Shown here one piece after another: positions 8,826 to 17,489 of a stretch of DNA of 64,000 bases. Source of the stretch: a bacterium (lineage in GTDB: Bacteria > Bacillota > Clostridia > Lachnospirales > Lachnospiraceae); contig SFRL01000001.1 of NCBI GenBank assembly GCA_004562765.1, positions 65,324-129,323 of the forward strand. Reading direction: 5' to 3'. Position 1 is the first letter of the stretch. The number at the start of each line of letters is the position of its first letter. A program made the translations under genes and the position numbers. Below the pieces are notes generated by a model that ran no database searches, had not been told where the DNA came from, and saw only the letters and a list, made by a program, of their open reading frames with translations.

Positions 8826-10058
8826 CTATAGTTGCAATTCATATTCCCATTTTTTCCCTGTTCCCGGCACCAGCTCGCCCAGTCCGATGTCTGTCAGTGT
8901 CACCAGAACCTCGTGGTCGGATCTCGGAACGGCATCGATCAGCATGCGTGTTGTGCGATTCTCGCGCTCCGGCAGTGCACTTAAAGACACCGTCTCGATC
9001 CTTGCCTCACGGCTGTTCGGATGCTGTACCCAAAAATCGATCGTCGGCGTTCCGTCGATCACCACCTCACAACTGCCCTGTGCCTCAAACCATGGTACAC
9101 CGGCTGTGACCAGCGTATAAAATGACAGATTGCCCCGCTCGTACACCTTCAGACTCACATTGCACTTCATCTCATGTTCTCCGATATACACAAACCGGGG
9201 CGGCCTCTGATCCCCCATTCGCATCGCAGCATAGCACGCGCCCTTGGAAAACAGATTCTTACCCAGAAATACTCGTCTTCCCTGGCAGAGCAGCTGTAGG
9301 GACTGCTTCATCCAGCCATTTTCAAAGCCGTCACCGACCAGATAGACAGTGGTGATGATCTGCTTGCCAAATGCCTGCGGAATGATCCGCGCGAACACCT
9401 CATCCGCCTGCTCCGCCTCAAAACCGTAGCGCTCCTCACGCACGGAAAGAAGCTGCGGTCTGGATGTTTTTCCCCGTTCCAGACACCAGAACTGCATCTG
9501 CCTGCCACGGTATTCAAACAGTCCCATATCGTGTGAGGAAAACTCCGGAGGCTGATTACTTCCGTAATAGAAAAAGCTCTCCTTGTGATCCATGAAATGT
9601 ACTGCACGCTCCGGTAACTGCATCGTCTTTACACACTCCTGCAACAGCCGGATCATCGGCACATCCAGCGTACGCGTCGTAATGACCAGACAGGACAGCG
9701 ATGCTGCCGGCCCCAGTCGACCCGCCATCGTCACCATCTTCTTTAAAAACATTGCCAGCAGATCGGAAAGCGCATATAACTGCTCACCCATCTGTACCTG
9801 CTCACCGCGGAGCGCACGCTCCAGCAAATGATCCTCGCATTGTCCGAGTCCTGACTTTGCGACACGTCTGGCTTCCTCACCGTATGCCCACCCGCCATCC
9901 TTTTTCAGGCAGATCGCAAGCGGGATCGCAAAGATCTCACTGCCCGCCATAGGGCTCACGGTCTCCGGCTCGCAGCCTGCATAGGAGAAGCTTACCATCG
10001 CCACATCGTCGTCAAGGTCGATCCCTATATCTATTTTTTTTCCAGTATCCTCTGCCAT
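8826..10058 (-). CDS. Hsp70/actin-like ATPase-fold protein (DUF5716 type)
   Basis: 410 aa from the ATG at 10058, chosen because AGAGG lies 6 bases upstream; a start 18 bp earlier has none. The order of motifs follows the Hsp70/actin fold. A phosphate-1-like IDIGIDLDDDVAMVSF is at residues 9-24, and an Hsp70-like LVITTRTLDVPMIRLLQE strand-helix comes in the middle. A phosphate-2-like DMGLFEYRGR follows. The adenosine-like region is VYLVGDGFENGWM, followed by FLGKNLFSKGACYAAM. The last 120 residues look like a beta sandwich similar in style to an Hsp70 substrate domain, ending near LGELVPGTGKKW. I recall this as DUF5716. Glycines of the second phosphate loop are reduced, so ATP hydrolysis is uncertain. 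It follows the giant DUF5717-type gene. Confidence 0.75.
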   Translation of the reverse strand: MAEDTGKKIDIGIDLDDDVAMVSFSYAGCEPETVSPMAGSEIFAIPLAICLKKDGGWAYGEEARRVAKSGLGQCEDHLLERALRGEQVQMGEQLYALSDLLAMFLKKMVTMAGRLGPAASLSCLVITTRTLDVPMIRLLQECVKTMQLPERAVHFMDHKESFFYYGSNQPPEFSSHDMGLFEYRGRQMQFWCLERGKTSRPQLLSVREERYGFEAEQADEVFARIIPQAFGKQIITTVYLVGDGFENGWMKQSLQLLCQGRRVFLGKNLFSKGACYAAMRMGDQRPPRFVYIGEHEMKCNVSLKVYERGNLSFYTLVTAGVPWFEAQGSCEVVIDGTPTIDFWVQHPNSREARIETVSLSALPERENRTTRMLIDAVPRSDHEVLVTLTDIGLGELVPGTGKKWEYELQL

Positions 10059-10081
10059 AACATACCTCTGTATCATGTACC

Positions 10082-13000
10082 TTAGATCACGCGGAACAAG
10101 CGTGCAGTCAGGCTGTCGTACGCCTGATACTGTTCCATCTGTCTCTGAAGTCTGTCTGCTTCCCTGTTCTGTGCCGATTCGATCATCTGTGACAGTCTTG
10201 CATGCCGGTTCTGGGGAATTCCCTGATACACCGGAAGTTCTGCGAGATGACTCTCCGTTATGTTCTCCATGCGATCACTTTTCTCGGAAATATAATACTC
10301 CAGCTGTTCTCCTCCGATCAGGCGGATATGCCAGAGATAAATGCCTGTAAGTGCCTGCTCCAGCCGCACCCTCTCAAAGGCACGGTCCGCTCCGCTGATC
10401 CGGTAATTCAGCCACACTTCGGAATCCGGCACCACAGAACGGTATTCAACCACAAATACATCATAGAGATGGTGACGCACCAGCTGTCTGGACGGCAATT
10501 GTAAGAAGCATGCAAAATACTGTCCTTTTTCCATGTATTCATCCACCAGTTCATCCACAAATCGCTCCTGATCGGCTGTCAGCACCTCGCAGGACGTATA
10601 ATGTTTCAAAAGCGCCAGCCTCTGAAACTCATTTGCCCTTCGGTTTCCAAGCACTGCCTGCTCCAGGTGCGCATAAAGTTCCGGTTCCACAGCCATCTGG
10701 TTGACGAACACCTCATAGGAAAAATAAGTAAGATACGCCATGCGCACCTGCTCTCTGCCCTGATGTGTGCAGTAATCGGAAAACACCTTCTGTACATCCG
10801 GTGTAAATGCAGCGGAAAACATCATTTGAATGAGAAGGCGTTCCTCCAGGTCCATCACCGGGATCTGCCGTTCTACTGCCTCGCGCCAGATCTCCACCAT
10901 CCGGCTTGTCGGTCCCTGATAATAACTGCACAGATACTCCAGTATCAGATGCTCCCTGCTTCCAAGCAGGAAACACTGGATCGAGAAAAACAGCAGATGG
11001 TCGTCCTCCTGCATCTCCTGCGCTTGAAGCTGTGCCTGCACGATCTGCGCCAGTGCTTCACGCGGCAGCTTCCCCATTCCGTACTGTTCGAGAAATGCCC
11101 ATGCTTCCCGGAACATACGAAGCTGGATCAGTGACTCCAGATAGCGGTCGCGCGCGCTGCGCTCCAGCTTTCCGAAATCAATCTTTAACACATAATCCCT
11201 GATATCATCCGCGAAGCCTTCCCCTCGGCAATATTCCAAAAAGCCCGGACTGATCCGGCTCTTAAACTCATCCGACACTGTATCCGACCGTACAAGCGTG
11301 CGGGCAAATCCAGCCATGCGTGCATCCATATGCAGCAATTTTGTCTTTCCGTTCATATGGTGAAGAACATATGGCAGTTCCCCCGGTGCCAGTTCCAGAC
11401 ACTTTCGGATGTATCGTCCCGGATTCATCAGTCGCTCCATCTGCGTACCGGAAGACAACGCATAGCGTCTGCCGTGTGCATCCTGAAGCAAAATGACATA
11501 GTTGCCCGGATAGACCGGAAAATAAGCCTGATGCCCCACCACCGGATAGATCTGCGGCTGCTTTAAGTTTTCCTGCTGAACGATCACATGTGTGACCGGC
11601 TCCTCCAGACAGGTAAATTTATTTGTGTACAAAATCTGCGCCAATGCACATGCCAGTTCCTCTGTCAACGAAATCCGATCCAGCACATGGGCATATACAA
11701 CTGCAAGATTGTCATCTATATGCCCCGCAAGGATCTCATTCTCTGCAAAGTCCTGTATGATCTGCCGATAACGTTCATAGACAGCAGGCTGGCTTTCACG
11801 ATTTGCAATGATATTGACGTAGAGCACTGCTTTCTGACGATATGTCAGATGATTGTTATACTGAAAATAAAGCTGCACGGACTTTGGAAGCTGTCTGACC
11901 TCTCTGGGATCCAGCGACGCCATAAACGCCTCGTAAAGTCCCGTGATCTGCAGATCATGTTCGATTGCCAGTTCATACCACGCATGCATCCCGTTTTCGA
12001 ACTGCTGACCCTTGATCCGGTAAGCGCAAAGTCCGGCAAGCATCTCCTCCTGGGGATATGCCTCATAGCATGCCTCCAGTATCTCATCCAGCACGCGCGT
12101 ATAACCCCGGGCACTGACCGCACGGCGCACGATCTGCTCCGTCAGGTCACGGGTAAGACGTCCGTTTTTGCAGATCCATTTCAGAACATGAAGCTGAAAA
12201 CGTCCCAGTGACAATAATAAATACGGCTCCCGCTCATAGATATCGGCAGCTCTGGCATAGAGGAACGGACTTGCCATCCCCTGCATAAACCACTGCTCCA
12301 GCAGCCTGAGCTGTTTCGCAGACATTTCCGGTGAATGATCCGCGATCTGCATGATAATAAACCGCATCCACATATCATCATGATTTGCGCGGTATATCTC
12401 CCGAATCTTCTGATACAGCTTGTCTAAAAGCGTCTGCTCCTTTTCCGTGATGGTACACAGGTACAGGAAAAACGCCCACTCCCTGTCCTCCCCCGCACTG
12501 CGGCTGTGACGATATTCATCCATGATCCAGGCTGCTTCCTGATTCTGCCGGTTACAAAGGAACGCATACGCACACCAGAGCGCATCCATATCTGAACTCT
12601 CTCCACGTTCTCTCCGTCTGCGCAAAAGCGTGGTCGTGCGTTTTGCCCATTCACCAAGCACCAGACCTCCTGCGAGAAACTGTTCATAATCCCGCAGCAT
12701 TCCCAGATTCTCTGATGCCAGCCGGCGGCGGTCCTCCCGTTCCAGATCCATGACGACACGCCTGGTAGCGGTCACCTCAAACGTCTCCTGCTGCAAAAGA
12801 TTGCAAAACGTCAGACGCGCAAAATTTTTTCCCGCATGCATCCGCTCCGGATAGATCCGATAACGAAACTTCAGGCGATCTCCGTTAAAATCATCGGACG
12901 TAAGCATATCCTTTTCCGGCGAAATAAAATCGGCATCGCAGGAAACGGTGAGCTCGGTATAACCCCAGCCACTCAATGTAAGCTCCACGGATTCCTCCAC

Positions 13001-13618
13001 AGCCTCCGATAACTGCAGGTGCTCTGCCGAGCGTTCTGCCAGCGCAAATGAAACGCGATCTTTTCTTCCGCACGCCACCAGAAATTCTTCCATATTCTCC
13101 CGCGTCACGGGTTTTGCGGACAACAGCTTATGATACAGCCGCTCATTGGGGCTACGGAGCAGCTTCTTAAATCCGGGCGCAGAAAATACGTGTATGCTCT
13201 CCCGCCAGTTCACACGATACAGCCGGACAAAGTCCTCCAGATCCGTGATCCGTCCGATGGAAGTCTCCGCATACAGCCTTTTGACCGCCACTGACCAGGA
13301 CAGATTATACTCGCCACCATTGCTGATTATGAAAAAATCTCCGGTAGCGACCTCTCCCTCCTGCATGTAATTTCCGTGGAATTCATAGCGAATCTGCACG
13401 TTTTCCCCCTGAAACTGCGGATTTTTGATTTCCATGCGAAGGTCTGTGGAGTAGACAATGCCCTTCATCGGAACCTTATTGATACTCGAGATCATAAAGC
13501 TTCCTGCCGTCGTACTTCCCTCTACCGGTTCCAGACACACTTGCTCCGGTTCAAAGGAAAGCATCGGCATAACGTTATGTACTTTTCCCTCTGCCAGTTC
13601 CTCAATTCTTTTGTACAC
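10082..13618 (-). CDS. Giant helical-repeat protein (DUF5717 type), 1178 aa
   Basis: First gene of the four-gene block. The GTG at 13618 is the likely start (GCAGG 7 bases upstream). There is no signal peptide and no membrane helix, so it is cytosolic. Residues 1-300 look like two beta-sandwich domains (alternating beta-rich text such as QVCLEPVEGSTTAGSFMI). From about 300 onward it is a long array of paired helices resembling TPR/HEAT-like solenoids. I recall the family as DUF5717, seen mainly in Lachnospiraceae beside DUF5716; no function is established to my knowledge. The size and solenoid suggest a scaffold or client-gathering partner for the downstream Hsp70-like protein (inference). 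Confidence 0.78.
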   Translation of the reverse strand: MYKRIEELAEGKVHNVMPMLSFEPEQVCLEPVEGSTTAGSFMISSINKVPMKGIVYSTDLRMEIKNPQFQGENVQIRYEFHGNYMQEGEVATGDFFIISNGGEYNLSWSVAVKRLYAETSIGRITDLEDFVRLYRVNWRESIHVFSAPGFKKLLRSPNERLYHKLLSAKPVTRENMEEFLVACGRKDRVSFALAERSAEHLQLSEAVEESVELTLSGWGYTELTVSCDADFISPEKDMLTSDDFNGDRLKFRYRIYPERMHAGKNFARLTFCNLLQQETFEVTATRRVVMDLEREDRRRLASENLGMLRDYEQFLAGGLVLGEWAKRTTTLLRRRRERGESSDMDALWCAYAFLCNRQNQEAAWIMDEYRHSRSAGEDREWAFFLYLCTITEKEQTLLDKLYQKIREIYRANHDDMWMRFIIMQIADHSPEMSAKQLRLLEQWFMQGMASPFLYARAADIYEREPYLLLSLGRFQLHVLKWICKNGRLTRDLTEQIVRRAVSARGYTRVLDEILEACYEAYPQEEMLAGLCAYRIKGQQFENGMHAWYELAIEHDLQITGLYEAFMASLDPREVRQLPKSVQLYFQYNNHLTYRQKAVLYVNIIANRESQPAVYERYRQIIQDFAENEILAGHIDDNLAVVYAHVLDRISLTEELACALAQILYTNKFTCLEEPVTHVIVQQENLKQPQIYPVVGHQAYFPVYPGNYVILLQDAHGRRYALSSGTQMERLMNPGRYIRKCLELAPGELPYVLHHMNGKTKLLHMDARMAGFARTLVRSDTVSDEFKSRISPGFLEYCRGEGFADDIRDYVLKIDFGKLERSARDRYLESLIQLRMFREAWAFLEQYGMGKLPREALAQIVQAQLQAQEMQEDDHLLFFSIQCFLLGSREHLILEYLCSYYQGPTSRMVEIWREAVERQIPVMDLEERLLIQMMFSAAFTPDVQKVFSDYCTHQGREQVRMAYLTYFSYEVFVNQMAVEPELYAHLEQAVLGNRRANEFQRLALLKHYTSCEVLTADQERFVDELVDEYMEKGQYFACFLQLPSRQLVRHHLYDVFVVEYRSVVPDSEVWLNYRISGADRAFERVRLEQALTGIYLWHIRLIGGEQLEYYISEKSDRMENITESHLAELPVYQGIPQNRHARLSQMIESAQNREADRLQRQMEQYQAYDSLTARLFRVI

Positions 13619-13639
13619 GACATTACCTGCTTTTATTAG

Positions 13640-13667
13640 TTGAATTTATTCGTAGTTATGGTATACT
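13640..13667 (+). promoter_or_regulatory. Extended -10 sigma-A promoter for the aminotransferase gene
   Basis: Plus strand: TTGAAT (13640-13645), 16 bp spacer, TATACT (13662-13667) preceded by TGG, which gives an extended -10. Predicted start is near 13674, about 60 nt before the ATG at 13736. It overlaps the footprint of the divergent promoter on the minus strand. Confidence 0.65.
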
Positions 13668-13677
13668 ATCGAGTAAC

Positions 13678-13706
13678 ATTATACTATATTTAGTAGCTGA
13701 TAGCAA
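13678..13706 (-). promoter_or_regulatory. sigma-A-type promoter for the DUF5717-DUF5716 block
   Basis: Minus strand: TTGCTA (13706-13701), 17 bp spacer, TATAAT (13683-13678). Predicted transcription start is near 13671, about 53 nt before the GTG. The elements interleave with the opposite promoter at 13640-13667. Confidence 0.65.
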
Positions 13707-13735
13707 TTGTTTTTGGTTTAGGAGGTATGGAAATC

Positions 13736-14824
13736 ATGATTGAGCAAAAAGAACACTTCCACGGAAGTGATTTAGAAAAAATTGAAAGAATCTATGGCAT
13801 CAGAAAAGAGGATATCACCAGTTTTTCTGCCAACGTCAATCCGCTGGGCATCTCTCCGAAACTGCGCGAAACACTGGCAGCACATGTGGATGCCATCACG
13901 ACCTATCCTGACAGGGAATACTCTTCCCTGCGGAACTGCATCGCCGGATATGTAGGTGCAGATATGAAAAACATCCTCGTAGGCAACGGTTCCACTGAGC
14001 TGATCTCCCTCATCATTCAGATCGAACACCCAAAAAAGGCGATGATCATCGGTCCCACCTATTCCGAGTATGAGCGCGAGGTCAAGCTGGGCGGCGGCAC
14101 GACCATCTACTATCCGCTGCGAGAGGCAGACGGCTTCAAGATCCAGCCGGATGATTTCATCTCCAAGCTGAATGAATCCATCGACATGCTCATCATTTGC
14201 AATCCGAACAATCCGACGAGTACATGTATCACCGGCCGCCAGATGCGTCGCATCCTTGATGCCTGCAAGGAGCATGGAATTTTTGTCATGATCGATGAGA
14301 CCTATGTGGAATTTGCTGCAGATGTCGACAAAGTAACTGCGATCCCTCTGACCAAATACTATGACAATCTGATCATACTGCGCGGCACCAGCAAGTTTTT
14401 TGCTGCCCCGGGTCTGCGCCTCGGCTATGCCGTGACCGGCAACCGCGATCTGTTAAAGAACCTGAGCACCCGCCAGAATCCGTGGAGCATCAGTTCTCTT
14501 GCAGCCATCGCCGGTGAGATCATGTTTACGGACCACGAATATATTGAACAGACGCGCGCGCTCATCTCCTCTGAACGTACACGGATGTATGAAATGCTGG
14601 CCGCACACCCTGACTATAAAGTGTACGAACCCTCCGCAAACTTCCTGCTCGTAAAGCTTTTGCGCGAAGATCAGACGAGCGAGGCACTCTTTGACAAAGC
14701 GATCCGCCGCTGTATGATGATCCGCGACTGTTCGACCTTCCCGTTCCTCGACGACCGCTACATCCGCTTCTGCATCATGAGTCCTTCGATGAACGATAAG
14801 CTAATGGAATGTATACTGGAATAG
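13736..14824 (+). CDS. PLP-dependent aminotransferase, CobD/HisC family
   Basis: 362-aa fold-type I PLP enzyme. The start at 13736 (MIEQKEHFHGSD) has GGAGG 10 bases upstream; the ATG at 13727 would sit only one base from that site. Motifs include NVNPLG near the N-terminus, CNPNNPTS, DETYVEF, the PLP lysine in GTSKFFAAPG and the carboxylate-binding Arg in GLRLGY. The N-terminal HGSD and the SKFFAAPGLRLGY region resemble CobD (threonine-phosphate decarboxylase) more than standard HisC, but no cobalamin or histidine genes are nearby, so the substrate is open. It stands alone on the plus strand with its own promoter and ends in a strong bidirectional terminator. Confidence 0.85.
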   Translation: MIEQKEHFHGSDLEKIERIYGIRKEDITSFSANVNPLGISPKLRETLAAHVDAITTYPDREYSSLRNCIAGYVGADMKNILVGNGSTELISLIIQIEHPKKAMIIGPTYSEYEREVKLGGGTTIYYPLREADGFKIQPDDFISKLNESIDMLIICNPNNPTSTCITGRQMRRILDACKEHGIFVMIDETYVEFAADVDKVTAIPLTKYYDNLIILRGTSKFFAAPGLRLGYAVTGNRDLLKNLSTRQNPWSISSLAAIAGEIMFTDHEYIEQTRALISSERTRMYEMLAAHPDYKVYEPSANFLLVKLLREDQTSEALFDKAIRRCMMIRDCSTFPFLDDRYIRFCIMSPSMNDKLMECILE

Positions 14825-14866
14825 GAAATAAAAAAGAGTCGCAAAGCGACTCTTTTTTATTTCCTA
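14822..14866. terminator. Bidirectional Rho-independent terminator
   Basis: Perfect 21-bp inverted repeat (14822-14842 and 14846-14866) with an AAA loop. GAGTCGC/GCGACTC forms the core, flanked by A6 and T6 tracts, so it ends transcription both ways. It serves the aminotransferase gene on plus and sstT on minus. The sstT stop codon lies inside the right arm. Confidence 0.93.
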
Positions 14867-16087
14867 GAACTTAATTTCTTTACCGTTCAATCTCCACTGA
14901 CGCATCTCAGCTGCAGCTGAAAGCAACAGATCTGAAGAAGAATTCAGCGCTGTCTCAACAGAATCCTGTACAACACCGATGATAAAACCAACAGCTACCA
15001 CCTGGTATGCAATCGTATCGGGAATACCGAACAGTGAACATGCGAGCGGGATCAGCAACAGGGAGCCGCCGGCAACACCGGAAGCACCGCATGCGGACAA
15101 TGCCGCCAAAATGCTGAGAATGATCGCCGAAGGAATATCCACACCGATTCCGAGTGTCGCTGCAGTTGCCATTGTCATGACAGTGATGGTGATCGCTGCG
15201 CCGTCCATATTGATCGTTGCGCCCAGCGGAATCGTCACGGAATAGGTATCCTTATCCAGTCCGAATTCCTCACACGCCTTCATATTGACAGGAATGTTTG
15301 CAGCAGAGCTGCGTGTAAAGAACGCGGTGATCGCACTCTTTTTCAGACACTTCAAAATAAGCGGATATGGATTCTTTCTGATGCACCAGAATACAAGGAT
15401 CGGATTGGTCACAAAGTAGATGAACAGCATACATCCGACTAACACAAGTAACAGCTTTCCGTAGGAAGTAAAGATGTCCATACCGTTCTGTGAAACAGTC
15501 GTAAATACCAGACCGAGAATTCCGAAGGGTGCCAGATTGATGATCCATGTAACAACCTGTGACAAGCCCATGGAAATATCATTCAGCACCTTCTTTGTGG
15601 CATCGTTTGCAGCCTTAAATGCAAGTCCGATCAGCACTGCCCACGCCAGAATTCCTACATAGTTGGCATTTGCCAGAGAGGAAATCGGGTTTGAAACAAC
15701 ATTCATCAGCAGGTTCTTTAACACCTCAACAACACCCTGCGGTGCAGCGGTATCAGTCACTGCATCCACCAGTACCATCTCTACCGGGAACAGTTTGCTG
15801 GCGATAACGGCGATGAACGCTGCCAGAAACGTACTGAACATATACAGAATAATGACCGTACGGATCACGCCACCGTGACTGTTTGTCGCATTACTGAGCG
15901 AACTGATAACAAGGAAGAATACCAAAAGCGGTGCGATCGCCTTCAATGCACCTACAAAAATATCTCCCAAAATACCGATCGCTGTCGCCTGAGGCACAAC
16001 CAGTCCCAAAACCGCACCGATGATCAGACCGATCAGAATACGGATGACAAGACTGATATTTGTCCATGATTCCCATGCTTTTTTCAT
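14864..16087 (-). CDS. sstT: Serine/threonine:sodium symporter
   Basis: 407-aa member of the dicarboxylate/amino acid:cation symporter family (DAACS), closest in pattern to SstT. It has eight or more membrane helices and two re-entrant loops. The serine-rich hairpin FFTRSSAANIPVNM and the motif IPLGATINMDGAAI are the substrate and Na+ binding elements. GASGVAGGS and the C-terminal QDSVETALNSSSD are also conserved. The start at 16087 (MKKAWESW) has GGGAG 10 bases upstream; longer readings enter the gltA-like gene. It lies 16 bp after nfnB with no terminator between, so it is probably in the nfnAB transcript. It ends in the 14822-14866 terminator. Confidence 0.92.
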   Translation of the reverse strand: MKKAWESWTNISLVIRILIGLIIGAVLGLVVPQATAIGILGDIFVGALKAIAPLLVFFLVISSLSNATNSHGGVIRTVIILYMFSTFLAAFIAVIASKLFPVEMVLVDAVTDTAAPQGVVEVLKNLLMNVVSNPISSLANANYVGILAWAVLIGLAFKAANDATKKVLNDISMGLSQVVTWIINLAPFGILGLVFTTVSQNGMDIFTSYGKLLLVLVGCMLFIYFVTNPILVFWCIRKNPYPLILKCLKKSAITAFFTRSSAANIPVNMKACEEFGLDKDTYSVTIPLGATINMDGAAITITVMTMATAATLGIGVDIPSAIILSILAALSACGASGVAGGSLLLIPLACSLFGIPDTIAYQVVAVGFIIGVVQDSVETALNSSSDLLLSAAAEMRQWRLNGKEIKF

Positions 16088-16103
16088 TTTCACATCACTC
16101 CCT

Positions 16104-17489
16104 TTACTTCGCGGATAAATACTCATCAATACCCTTTGCCGCAGCCTTACCTGCACCCATTGCAAGAATAACGGTTGCTGCACCGGTCACTGCGTCGCCA
16201 CCGGCATATACACCCTCTTTTGAAGTTGCTCCGGTGTCCTCGGTAGCTACGATACATTTTCTTCGATTGATCTCAAGTCCCTTTGTCGTAGAGGAGATCA
16301 ACGGATTCGGTGACGTACCGAGAGACATGATCACGGTGTCCGCCTCGATCTCATACTCAGATCCCGGAATCTCCACCGGGCTTCTTCTTCCGGACTCATC
16401 CGGCTCGCCAAGCTCCATCTTAATGATCTTGATACCCTTTACCCAGCCATTCTCATCCACAAGGATCTCGGTCGGATTCTGGAGCAGATCAAAGATGATG
16501 CCCTCCTCCTTTGCGTGGTGAACCTCCTCCACACGGGCGGGAAGCTCTGCCTCACCGCGACGGTACACAACATGTACCTCCGCACCGAGACGCAGTGCAG
16601 TTCTGGCTGCGTCCATTGCCACATTACCGCCGCCGACAACTACTACCTTTTTACCGCGGCTGATAGGTGTATCGTATCCGTCCATGAAAGCCTTCATCAG
16701 ATTGTTTCTGGTCAGGAACTCATTGGCAGAGAACACACCATTTGCCTGCTCACCGGGAATGCCCATAAATCTGGGAAGTCCGGCACCGGAACCGATAAAT
16801 ACAGCCTCAAAGCCTTCTTTCTCGATCAGTTCATCGATCGTTGTGGATTTTCCGATCACAACGTTTGTCTCAATCTTTACGCCTAAAGATTTTACGTTTT
16901 CTACTTCTGCTGCCACAACCTTTGTCTTCGGTAAACGGAACTCCGGAATACCGTAGCTCAACACACCGCCAGCCTCATGAAGCGCTTCAAAGATCGTTAC
17001 CTCATAGCCAAGCTTTGCCAGATCTCCGGCACAGGTCAGCCCTGCAGGGCCGGAACCGATGACTGCAACCTTATGTCCGTTCAGCTTTTCTGCCTTTTTC
17101 GGCTTGATGCCGTTCTCTCTTGCCCAGTCAGCCACAAAACGCTCCAGCTTTCCGATAGATACAGGCTCGCCCTTGATGCCGCGGATACATTTACCCTCAC
17201 ACTGGCTCTCCTGGGGGCATACACGACCACAGACAGCCGGAAGTGCAGACGACTCGCTGATGATCTGATAAGCCTCCTCAAACTGACGCTCTTTTACTTT
17301 CTGAATAAATGCGGGGATATTGATCGATACGGGACATCCCTGCACACATAAAGGATTCTTACAGTTCAGACAGCGCTTTGCCTCCTCAACAGCTTCCTCC
17401 TCATTATATCCTAAACATACTTCCTCGAAATTCGTAGCACGTACCTTCGGGTCCTGCTCACGAATGGGTACTCTTGTCATTCCTTCCAT
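16104..17489 (-). CDS. nfnB: NADH-dependent ferredoxin:NADP oxidoreductase large subunit (NfnB/GltA-like)
   Basis: 461-aa flavin/Fe-S protein. The N-terminal domain has the two-cluster Cys pattern CLNCKNPLCVQGC and CGRVCPQESQCEGKC. A FAD site is in GSGPAGLTCAGDLAKLGY and an NAD(P) site in GGGNVAMDAARTALRLG. On its own it resembles glutamate synthase small subunit (gltA), but here it is coupled (TAATG overlap) to an NfnA-type flavoprotein and no large GltB is present. The pair therefore fits electron-bifurcating Nfn, which exchanges electrons between NADH, reduced ferredoxin and NADPH. SD GGAGG 9 bases before ATG. Cytosolic. Confidence 0.9.
   Translation of the reverse strand: MEGMTRVPIREQDPKVRATNFEEVCLGYNEEEAVEEAKRCLNCKNPLCVQGCPVSINIPAFIQKVKERQFEEAYQIISESSALPAVCGRVCPQESQCEGKCIRGIKGEPVSIGKLERFVADWARENGIKPKKAEKLNGHKVAVIGSGPAGLTCAGDLAKLGYEVTIFEALHEAGGVLSYGIPEFRLPKTKVVAAEVENVKSLGVKIETNVVIGKSTTIDELIEKEGFEAVFIGSGAGLPRFMGIPGEQANGVFSANEFLTRNNLMKAFMDGYDTPISRGKKVVVVGGGNVAMDAARTALRLGAEVHVVYRRGEAELPARVEEVHHAKEEGIIFDLLQNPTEILVDENGWVKGIKIIKMELGEPDESGRRSPVEIPGSEYEIEADTVIMSLGTSPNPLISSTTKGLEINRRKCIVATEDTGATSKEGVYAGGDAVTGAATVILAMGAGKAAAKGIDEYLSAK

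Noticed and set aside
14822..14866. Mobile palindrome
   Set aside because: Placement between convergent genes and A/T tracts explain it fully as a terminator.
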